Shown in pieces: positions 7,086 through 13,236 of a stretch of DNA of 13,236 bases (the stretch's first letter is position 1; the number at the start of each line of letters is the position of its first letter). Position numbers and translations under genes: made by a program. Source of the stretch: Rubrobacteraceae bacterium. GTDB lineage: Bacteria; Actinomycetota; Rubrobacteria; Rubrobacterales; Rubrobacteraceae. The stretch is from the NCBI GenBank assembly GCA_013698525.1, contig JACCSM010000016.1, positions 1-13,236 of the forward strand, given 5' to 3'. The notes below the pieces were generated by a model. It saw only the letters and a list, made by a program, of their open reading frames with translations. It was not told the origin of the DNA and did no database searches.

Positions 7086-8141
7086 GTGGAGAACGCTGAG
7101 AAGCGCGGGGGCGACGGGAGAATACTGGTCGGCGTTGTCGGGACCGGTGGCATGGGCGGGATGCACGCGCATTGCCTGCACCGGAAGGTAGCGGGGGCGC
7201 GGGTGGCGGCCGTCTCTGACGTAGACGCCGAGCAGGCTGGGAAGGTTGCGGAGGAGTGCGGGGGCGCCGCCGTCTTCGGGGACGCGGTGGAGATGATTCG
7301 GGACGATGGAGTCGAGGCCGTCGTGATCGCCTCCCCAGACCCCACGCACGCCGAATTGGTGCTCGAATGCCTCCGGCTCGGAAAGCCCAACCTGTGCGAG
7401 AAACCGCTCGCGACGAGCCCGGAGGAGGCGATGGGCGTTGTAGAGGCGGAGGTGGAGCTCGGCCGGAAGCTTGTGCAGGTCGGCTTCATGCGTCGCTACG
7501 ACCCGCAGCACGTGGACGTCAAGGACGTGGCCGCTTCAGGAGCTATCGGACGGCCGGTTCTGTTCAAGGGATGGCACAGGAACGCGGAGATTCCCACCGG
7601 TGCGGACTCCGGGTGGGTCGTCATCAACTCCGCGATCCACGACCTCGACTCGGCCCGGTGGATGTTAGACGCGGAGATCAAAGAAGTCTACGTCTGCGGC
7701 CTGAACACGACCGGATCGCGGGAGGGCGAGTTCGACCTGCAGCTCATACAGCTCTCCCTGACCGGCGGACGCCTGGCGACGATAGAGGTCAACGTGGATG
7801 CAGGCTACGGCTACGAGGTAGGCGTCGAGGTCGTTGGCGTGAGCGGCACGGCCTACACCGCGCCTCCATCCGGCGCGGTCGTGCGCCTGGACCGGGTGTC
7901 TTCCCAGAACGTCGAGGCCGACTGGCTGGAGAGGTTCGAGGCAGCTTACAATATCGAGCTTCAGCAGTGGGTGGAGTCTATAAACAACGGCTATCCGACT
8001 GGACCGGACGCCTGGGACGGATATGCGTCGCTCGTGGCTGCCGAGGCGTGCATCGCTTCCATTAAGTCCGGAAAGCCGGAGAGTGTGCCGGTGCCGGAGA
8101 AGCCGGTACTCTACGAGAAGGAAGGATCGGTGGTCCGGTGA
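7086..8141 (+). CDS. iolG: Inositol 2-dehydrogenase-like oxidoreductase (Gfo/Idh/MocA)
   Basis: 351 residues from GTG 7086, with AGAAGGGGG ending 5 nt upstream and an in-frame TAA directly before the start. The Rossmann domain has GTGGMGGMHAH (GxGxxG) near residue 20 and EKP at 105-107. The C-terminal alpha/beta domain carries INSAIHDLD. IolG oxidises myo-inositol to scyllo-inosose (2-keto-myo-inositol) with NAD+, the first step of the pathway. In Bacillus IolG the catalytic set is Lys, Asp and His with the Asp four residues before the His; here that place is Asn181 before His185. This may mean a different inositol isomer or a related polyol. It sits between the kinase gene and iolE and overlaps iolE by 4 nt, so it belongs to this pathway, but the exact substrate is not proven. 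Confidence 0.82.
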   Translation: MENAEKRGGDGRILVGVVGTGGMGGMHAHCLHRKVAGARVAAVSDVDAEQAGKVAEECGGAAVFGDAVEMIRDDGVEAVVIASPDPTHAELVLECLRLGKPNLCEKPLATSPEEAMGVVEAEVELGRKLVQVGFMRRYDPQHVDVKDVAASGAIGRPVLFKGWHRNAEIPTGADSGWVVINSAIHDLDSARWMLDAEIKEVYVCGLNTTGSREGEFDLQLIQLSLTGGRLATIEVNVDAGYGYEVGVEVVGVSGTAYTAPPSGAVVRLDRVSSQNVEADWLERFEAAYNIELQQWVESINNGYPTGPDAWDGYASLVAAEACIASIKSGKPESVPVPEKPVLYEKEGSVVR

Positions 8142-9010
8142 GCCGGCGCATCGCGGGGGCCCCGGTCTCGTGGGGGATCATCGAAATCCCGGACTGGGGC
8201 TACCAGATGCCTGCCGAACGGGTACTAAAGGAGGCGGCGTCGCTCGGCCTCGGGGCCGTAGAGGCCGGCCCCGAGGACTTTCTACCGTCTGAACCTTCCA
8301 AGGTCTCAGACATCCTGGCCCGGTATGGCCTGAAACTCGTCGGAGGGTTCGTGCCAGCCGTGCTGTACGATCCGGACCAGCGCGAGGAGGAGTTGGCCCA
8401 CGTCGAGGAGCGGGCAGAGTTCTTCGCTGCGGCCGGTGCCGACGTGGTGGTCCTGGCCGCTATGGCGGGATCTGAGAGCTACGAGGAGGTCGTCGAAATC
8501 GACGAGGGCTCGTGGAGGACGCTCTTCGAATCTTTGAAATCGGTGGAGGAGATCTGCGACCGGCGCGGCATCGCGGTCTCGCTGCACCACCATTACGGAA
8601 CCGTGATCGAGCGCGACGACCAACTCAAACGCTTCCTGGAAGGCTCGGAGATGGGGCTCTGCCTGGACACCGGGCATCTTGTCATAGGGGGCAGCGACCC
8701 CGTCGAGATCGCCGATCTCGCGGGATCCAGGGTCAATCACGTCCACCTCAAGGACGTAGATCTCGAGGTGGCCGGAAGGCTCGCCGCCAGAGAATTCAGC
8801 TTCAAGGAGGCCGCGCAGAAGAATGCGTTCCGACCTCTCGGTGACGGCGACGTGGACGTCGGCGGGGTAGTGGACCGGCTCGAGAGCTCGGACTATACCG
8901 GCTGGTACGTGCTGGAGCAGGACTCCGTGGTCGAGACCAAGCCGGACGAGGGCGAGGGTCCTGTTGTCGAGGTGCGCAAGAGCCTCGATTACCTGAGAGA
9001 GAAGTTGTAG
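8138..9010 (+). CDS. iolE: Inosose dehydratase (IolE)
   Basis: 290 residues from GTG 8138, overlapping the iolG stop as GTGA, which indicates translational coupling. It is an AP-endonuclease-2/xylose-isomerase-like TIM barrel over the full length. It opens with APVSWGIIEIPDWGYQM and LGLGAVEAGPEDFLP, the family's usual N-terminus. Probable metal-binding and active-site residues are D177 and H180 in LDTGHLVIGG, H203 in VNHVHLKDVD and E260 in WYVLEQD. IolE removes water from scyllo-inosose to give 3D-(3,5/4)-trihydroxycyclohexane-1,2-dione, the IolD substrate. Length and motifs match full-length family members, and nothing appears missing. A sugar-phosphate isomerase/epimerase of another pathway is the alternative, unlikely next to iolD and iolB. 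Confidence 0.9.
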   Translation: MSRRIAGAPVSWGIIEIPDWGYQMPAERVLKEAASLGLGAVEAGPEDFLPSEPSKVSDILARYGLKLVGGFVPAVLYDPDQREEELAHVEERAEFFAAAGADVVVLAAMAGSESYEEVVEIDEGSWRTLFESLKSVEEICDRRGIAVSLHHHYGTVIERDDQLKRFLEGSEMGLCLDTGHLVIGGSDPVEIADLAGSRVNHVHLKDVDLEVAGRLAAREFSFKEAAQKNAFRPLGDGDVDVGGVVDRLESSDYTGWYVLEQDSVVETKPDEGEGPVVEVRKSLDYLREKL

Positions 9011-9035
9011 CCGGAGACCAAGAGGAGGAGGCCCG

Positions 9036-10925
9036 ATGACGGTTCGGTTAACGATGGCCCAGGCGCTGGTCCGCTTCCTGGCGAACCAGTACGTCGAGCG
9101 CGACGGCGAGGAGCAACGCTTCTTCGCTGGCTGCTTCGGCATCTTTGGGCACGGCAACGTCGCAGGCGTAGGCCAGGCGCTGCTTGAGTACGAAGACGAC
9201 CTGACCTACTACCAATCGCGCAACGAGCAGGCGATGGTCCACACGGCGACCGCCTACGCCAGGCAGAAGAATCGTCTGCAGACCTTCGCCTGCACATCAT
9301 CCATCGGCCCCGGCGCGACCAACATGGTCACGGGAGCCGCGCTCGCCACCATCAACCGCCTGCCCGTCCTGTTGCTGCCCGGCGACGTCTTCGCCTCGCG
9401 CGGGCCTGACCCCGTACTGCAGCAACTCGAAGCACCGCATGACGGGGATCTTTCGGTCAACGATGCCTTCAGGCCAGTCTCCAGGTACTGGGACAGGATC
9501 AACCGTCCGGAGCAGATCATCCCCGCCGCCCTCGCCGCCATGCGCGTCCTGACAAACCCCGCCGAGACGGGCGCCGTAACCCTCGCCCTGCCCCAGGACG
9601 TCCAGGCCGAAGCCTACGACTACCCTGAAGAGTTCTTCGAGAAGCGCGTCTGGCGCATCACGCGCCCCGTACCCGACGCGGCGGAGCTCGAGCGTGCCGC
9701 AGAGCTCATCCGGGACGCCCGGCGGCCCATGATCGTGGCCGGAGGAGGCACGATCTACTCCGAAGCCACGGAAGCCCTCCGAGCCTTCACGGAACGTACC
9801 GGCATCCCGGTAGCCGAGACGCAGGCTGGCAAGGGCTCGATGCCCTACGACCACCCACTCGCCCTCGGGGCCGTCGGAGCGACCGGCACTTTCGCCGCGA
9901 ATCGCGCCGCGCGAGAGGCCGACGTGGTGATCGGTGTCGGCACTCGCTGGAGCGACTTCACAACAGCCTCCAAGACCGCCTTCCAGAACCCCCACGTGCG
10001 GTTCGTGAACGTGAACGTCGCCGACCTCGACGCCGCCAAGCACGCTGGCATCGGGCTCGTCGGGGACGCCCGCGCAACCCTGGACGCCCTCGACGTAGCC
10101 CTCGCCAGCTACGAGGTGGACGCCGCGTGCCGGGAGGAGAGTGGGAAGGCCAACGCCGAATGGGACGCCGAAGTGGAGCGGTTGTATACGCTAGGCTACG
10201 GGCCGTTGCCGGCGCAGAGCGAGGTCATAGGGGCGGTCAACTCATTCTCGGAGCCCGAGGACGTGGTGGTTTGCGCGGCGGGGTCTATGCCGGGGGACCT
10301 GCACAAGCTATGGCGGACGCGCGACCCGAAAGGCTATCACGTCGAGTACGGCTACTCTTGCATGGGCTACGAGATAGCGGGCGGCCTCGGCGTCAAGATG
10401 GCGGCCCCCGAACGCGGGGTCTACGTCATGGTCGGCGACGGCTCGTATTTGATGATGAACGCCGAGATCGTCACCTCCATCCAGGAAGACAAAAAGCTCA
10501 CCATAGTCCTCGTGGACAACTCCGGGTTCTCTTCCATAGGTTCGCTCTCCCGCTCCGTCGGAGCCCAGGGCTTCGGTACCCAGTACCGTTACAGGGAAAA
10601 TGGCTCCATCGGCCTGGACACCGAGGATGCGCCCGGCGACGTGTTGCCGGTGGACCTGGCACAGAACGCCGAGAGCCTGGGGGCGCACGTCATCCGGGCG
10701 AAGAGCGTCGGCGAGTTGAAAGGCGCTTTAGCGGAGGCGAAGGGATTGAACCGGACGGTCGTCATACATATTGCCGTGGACCGCTACGAGGGCGTGCCGG
10801 ACTACGAGTCATTCTGGGACGTGCCGGTTGCTGAGGTCTCGGGGATGGAGTCCGTTGGCGCGGCCTACGATGAGTACGCGAAGAACAGGCAATCGGAGCG
10901 CCGTTACCTTCGGGGAGGAGATTGA
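9036..10925 (+). CDS. iolD: 3D-trihydroxycyclohexane-1,2-dione acylhydrolase (IolD)
   Basis: 629 residues from ATG 9036, with a strong AGGAGGAGG ribosome-binding site at 9022-9030. It is a thiamine-diphosphate enzyme with the acetolactate-synthase three-domain layout. The N-terminal PYR domain has the activating Glu64 in SRNEQAMVHTA. A central domain carries GGGTIYSEA and GVGTRWSDF. The C-terminal PP domain has GDGS at 467-470 and VDN ending at N495, the ThDP/magnesium motif. IolD opens the six-membered ring of the dione to 5-deoxy-D-glucuronate. SIGPGATNMVTGAA and FSSIGSLSRSVGAQGFGTQY are characteristic of IolD rather than acetolactate synthase. It lies 25 nt after iolE and 4 nt before iolB. 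Length is normal and the protein looks complete. Confidence 0.96.
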   Translation: MTVRLTMAQALVRFLANQYVERDGEEQRFFAGCFGIFGHGNVAGVGQALLEYEDDLTYYQSRNEQAMVHTATAYARQKNRLQTFACTSSIGPGATNMVTGAALATINRLPVLLLPGDVFASRGPDPVLQQLEAPHDGDLSVNDAFRPVSRYWDRINRPEQIIPAALAAMRVLTNPAETGAVTLALPQDVQAEAYDYPEEFFEKRVWRITRPVPDAAELERAAELIRDARRPMIVAGGGTIYSEATEALRAFTERTGIPVAETQAGKGSMPYDHPLALGAVGATGTFAANRAAREADVVIGVGTRWSDFTTASKTAFQNPHVRFVNVNVADLDAAKHAGIGLVGDARATLDALDVALASYEVDAACREESGKANAEWDAEVERLYTLGYGPLPAQSEVIGAVNSFSEPEDVVVCAAGSMPGDLHKLWRTRDPKGYHVEYGYSCMGYEIAGGLGVKMAAPERGVYVMVGDGSYLMMNAEIVTSIQEDKKLTIVLVDNSGFSSIGSLSRSVGAQGFGTQYRYRENGSIGLDTEDAPGDVLPVDLAQNAESLGAHVIRAKSVGELKGALAEAKGLNRTVVIHIAVDRYEGVPDYESFWDVPVAEVSGMESVGAAYDEYAKNRQSERRYLRGGD

Positions 10926-10929
10926 GATT

Positions 10930-11739
10930 GTGTCGGATCTTATAGTGAGCATCAACGAGAGGCCGGACGAGGACGGGAGCGTCGTGAAGGTCACGCCTGA
11001 GTCCGCAGGCTGGGAGTACGTCGGCTTCGAGGTACTGCGGCTCGCGGATGGAAGGACCGTCGAGCGCCACACGGACGCCGAGGAGATCTGCCTGGTGGTC
11101 CTCTCCGGCTACTGCAACATCTCCACGTCCGACGACGAGTGGAGGGGTATAGGGGAGCGTGAAACCGTCTTCGAGGGGCCGCCGTACGCACTCTACCTAT
11201 CGCCGGGGACAGACTACAGCATCGAGGCCGTGAGCTACCTGGAACTGGCGGTCTGCTCGGCGCCCAGCGTCCCTGGGATGGAACCCTTCGATCCCCTACT
11301 CATCAGGCCAGAGGACATCGAGGTCGAGGTGCGTGGCTCCGGGAGCGCGGAGCGGCGCATACACCCTATCCTGATGGATGATCGGCCTGCCGAGCGGTTG
11401 CTCGTCGTCGAGGTCCTCACGCCGAACGGGCACTGGTCGAGCTACCCGCCGCACAAGCACGATCAGGACGACCTGCCGAACGAGAGTTATTTGGAGGAGA
11501 CCTACTACCACAAGATACAACCCGTCCAGGGCTTCGCCGTCCAGCGGGTCTACACGGAGGACCGCTCGCTCGACGAGACGATGACCGTACACGACGACGA
11601 CACCGTCCTCGTGCCCCGCGGCTACCACGCTGTCTCGGCGCCCCCAGGCTACGACCTCTACTACCTCAACGTCATGGCCGGCCCCGTGCGCGAGTGGAAG
11701 TTCAAGAACGACCCGGATCACGAGTGGCTGCTGGGGTAG
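10930..11739 (+). CDS. iolB: 5-deoxy-glucuronate isomerase (IolB)
   Basis: 269 residues from GTG 10930, 4 nt after the iolD stop, with GGGGAGGAG (10912-10920) as ribosome-binding site. The same frame is open back to 10771, but that stretch lies inside iolD and does not resemble IolB, so the GTG is preferred. It is a two-cupin-domain protein. The second cupin carries the metal-site cluster SSYPPHKHDQDD with H175 and H177, followed by LEETYYHKI (E190, H194) and the late VPRGYHAVSAPPGYDLYYLN. IolB isomerises 5-deoxy-glucuronate to 5-dehydro-2-deoxy-D-gluconate, the substrate of the IolC kinase upstream. Length fits the family and no key element appears missing. Confidence 0.95.
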   Translation: MSDLIVSINERPDEDGSVVKVTPESAGWEYVGFEVLRLADGRTVERHTDAEEICLVVLSGYCNISTSDDEWRGIGERETVFEGPPYALYLSPGTDYSIEAVSYLELAVCSAPSVPGMEPFDPLLIRPEDIEVEVRGSGSAERRIHPILMDDRPAERLLVVEVLTPNGHWSSYPPHKHDQDDLPNESYLEETYYHKIQPVQGFAVQRVYTEDRSLDETMTVHDDDTVLVPRGYHAVSAPPGYDLYYLNVMAGPVREWKFKNDPDHEWLLG

Positions 11740-11758
11740 CGGCGGAGAGGAGCAGGGC

Positions 11759-13236
11759 ATGGACGGCGAAGGCGGAAAGACTGCGACGAAAAGGGCCATC
11801 TCGCGCCGCGAGTTCCTGAAGATCGGGGGCGCCGGGATCGCGGGTGTGACCCTCACTGGGGTTGCCGGGTGTGGCGGAGGCGGGCAGTCTGGGGGCTCGA
11901 GGGAGTTGATCTTCAGCTCTTCGACGGACGACACGGGGACCGCGAAGAAGCTCGTGGATAAGTTCAACGAGCAGAACAAGAGCAGGATCCAGGTCGAGTT
12001 CCGTCCCGGCAACGCCGATACTGGGCAGCGCTTCGACCAGCTCAGGACGCAGTTCCAGGCCGGTGGGGAGGATCTCGACGTCATACTCGGGGACGTCATT
12101 TGGACGGCGCAGTTGGCGGCGCAGGGCTGGATCTCCGACCTCTCCGACCGCTTCACCGAAGACATGCGCGCGGACTATCTTCCCGGCTCCGTCGAGGCCG
12201 TGACCTACGAAGGCAAGATCTACGGTGTGCCGTGGTTCACCGACACCGGCCTTCTCTACTACCGCAAGGATCTGCTGGAAGATAACGGCTTCTCCGGCCC
12301 TCCAAAGACCTGGGACGACCTGAAACAGATGACGGAAGAAGTCCGTCAGGGCTCGGGAACTAGGTTCGGCTACGCCTTCCAGGGGGCGAACTACGAGGGC
12401 GGCGTGTGCAACGGCTTGGAGTTCATCTGGACGCACGGTGGCGAGGCGTTGGACCCCGAAGATCCCACCAGGGTGCTCATCGGCGGCCCCGAGGCGGTCG
12501 CCGGGCTCGCCGAGTACCGGTCCATGATCTCCGACGGCGTGGCGCCGGAGACGATGAGCGTCTACAAGGAGGACGAGTCGGCCGGAGCGTTCTTGAGGGG
12601 AGACGCCGTCTTTATGCGCAACTGGCCTTACGTGTACGATCTCATCAGCGACCCCGCCCAGTCGAAGGTCAGGCCCGAGCAGGTCGGTGTCGCCGAGCGC
12701 CCCTCGTCGGATGGCGAGCCGGGCAACGGCACTGTCGGGGACCAGCCGTACTACATCAGCGCGACCTCCGCGAACGCGGACGCGGCCTGGGAGTTCATCC
12801 GGTTCATGACGGCGCCCGAGCAGCAGGTGTTCCGGGCGACCGAAGGATCGTACCTGCCGACGTTGAAGGCGCTCTACGACGACCAGGATCTGCGGGAGCG
12901 GGTGCCCCTGATCGCGCTGGCGAAGTCGGCGCTCCGAAACACGAAGCCCCGTCCCGTGTCCCCATGCTACTCGGACATGTCGCTCGAGATGGCCGACCAG
13001 TTCAACGCCTGCCTGAATGGGAACCAATCGCCCGACGAGACCGGGCGCGCTCTTCAGAACAGCCTGGAAGCGTTTATCCGGCAGGGCGAGCGAGAAGGTC
13101 GCTGCCGCAGCCGCGGCCACGGTGGGCGCAAAACCCTATCCGTCTTACGAGGCGCTGGTCTCCTCCGAGAACGTGGACGTTATAGACGCTTGCGTGCCAA
13201 CGGCCTTGCACTGGGATCTGGCGATCCGGGCCGCCG
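11759..13236 (+). CDS. ABC sugar importer substrate-binding lipoprotein, 3' end chimeric/partial
   Basis: ATG 11759 follows GGAGAGGAGCAGGG, 19 nt after iolB. The N-terminus has a twin-arginine signal, SRREFLK (R16, R17), a hydrophobic stretch and a lipobox VAGC with Cys38, then a Gly/Ser linker: a Tat-exported, membrane-anchored lipoprotein. The mature part is a family-1 extracellular solute-binding protein of the trehalose/maltose (CUT1) kind: DLDVILGDVIWTAQLAAQGW, YGVPWFTDTGLLYYRKDLLE, FLRGDAVFMRNWPYVYDLI, AWEFIRFMTAPEQQ. It would deliver inositol, an inositol glycoside or another sugar to a two-permease importer. Homology runs to about residue 443 (AFIRQGE, near 13090), the usual length. 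No stop follows: the frame stays open to the window edge, but residues after about 13092 are not binding-protein-like and lie over a dehydrogenase fragment in another frame. Permease genes are not in the window. Confidence 0.85.
   Translation, partial: MDGEGGKTATKRAISRREFLKIGGAGIAGVTLTGVAGCGGGGQSGGSRELIFSSSTDDTGTAKKLVDKFNEQNKSRIQVEFRPGNADTGQRFDQLRTQFQAGGEDLDVILGDVIWTAQLAAQGWISDLSDRFTEDMRADYLPGSVEAVTYEGKIYGVPWFTDTGLLYYRKDLLEDNGFSGPPKTWDDLKQMTEEVRQGSGTRFGYAFQGANYEGGVCNGLEFIWTHGGEALDPEDPTRVLIGGPEAVAGLAEYRSMISDGVAPETMSVYKEDESAGAFLRGDAVFMRNWPYVYDLISDPAQSKVRPEQVGVAERPSSDGEPGNGTVGDQPYYISATSANADAAWEFIRFMTAPEQQVFRATEGSYLPTLKALYDDQDLRERVPLIALAKSALRNTKPRPVSPCYSDMSLEMADQFNACLNGNQSPDETGRALQNSLEAFIRQGEREGRCRSRGHGGRKTLSVLRGAGLLRERGRYRRLRANGLALGSGDPGR
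13083..13236 (+). pseudogene. Internal fragment of a third Gfo/Idh/MocA dehydrogenase, no start
   Basis: Read in the frame that includes 13092, the sequence gives SEKVAAAAAATVGAKPYPSY, then EALVSSENVDVIDACVPTAL and HWDLAIRAA to the edge. This is the stretch between the second and fourth strands of the Rossmann domain of Gfo/Idh/MocA oxidoreductases, where VDVIDACVPTALH is diagnostic. The first 35 or so residues, with the GxGxxG loop, are absent, because the preceding DNA is the binding-protein gene in a different frame. It is not a copy of either dehydrogenase earlier in the window. It continues past the window, so only the 5' loss is visible. A real deletion fusion and an assembly join both fit. 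Confidence 0.7.

Noticed and set aside
10771..10929. Upstream extension of iolB to the ATG at 10771
   Set aside because: This stretch overlaps the coding end of iolD and does not look like IolB; GTG 10930 has a strong ribosome-binding site at the right distance.
11702..13120. Minus-strand ORF of 472 codons opposite the binding protein
   Set aside because: The plus strand encodes a complete Tat lipoprotein signal and solute-binding protein motifs; the minus frame has none.
1..13236. CRISPR arrays, tRNA or rRNA genes, insertion sequences
   Set aside because: No regularly spaced short repeats, no cloverleaf or rRNA-like conserved sequence, and no transposase motifs or terminal inverted repeats were seen; the only long repeat is the 106-bp pair.

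Overview
The window is GC-rich, uses GTG start codons heavily and is packed tightly on the + strand. This fits an actinobacterium, and the mix of protein types is Rubrobacter-like. That placement is an impression from protein style, not a phylogenetic result. Nearly all of it is two blocks. Bases 2-2734 hold the 3' part of a large Eco57I-type N6-adenine DNA methyltransferase (restriction-modification or phage defence). It is followed by the decayed, frameshifted remnant of a small unknown gene at 2754-3013. Bases 2994-13236 hold a myo-inositol catabolism operon.

The inositol operon starts with a clear sigma-70-type promoter (TTGACA, 17 nt, TAGATT) and a perfect 21-bp interrupted palindrome just downstream of the predicted transcription start, the likely operator of the GntR/HutC regulator encoded next (3073-3816). 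Then come: a very long ORF (3910-7044) that joins a Gfo/Idh/MocA dehydrogenase, the IolC kinase and the DUF2090 aldolase-like domain; a second dehydrogenase, IolG-like (7086-8141); IolE (8138-9010); IolD (9036-10925); IolB (10930-11739); and a Tat-type lipoprotein sugar-binding protein of an ABC importer (from 11759). Spacings are short (4-nt overlap, 4, 19, 25 and 41 nt), so these genes are probably co-transcribed. Together they cover inositol oxidation (dehydrogenases), dehydration (IolE), ring opening (IolD), isomerisation (IolB), phosphorylation (IolC) and aldol cleavage (DUF2090). Methylmalonate-semialdehyde dehydrogenase (IolA) and the transporter permeases are not in the window.

The most interesting point is the three-domain ORF, but the sequence contains a clue against a simple reading. 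A GTGA at 5125-5128, preceded by a ribosome-binding-site-like AAGGG, looks like an ancestral overlapping stop/start between two genes, so a single-base indel could have made the apparent fusion.

Both ends of the window look chimeric. Bases 1-106 are an exact copy of 811-916 and place a downstream piece of the methyltransferase upstream of its own catalytic motif. At about 13080-13092 the binding-protein gene runs without a stop into the middle of a third Gfo/Idh/MocA dehydrogenase in another frame. These could be assembly artefacts at contig ends or real rearrangements, and should be checked before biology is built on either end.
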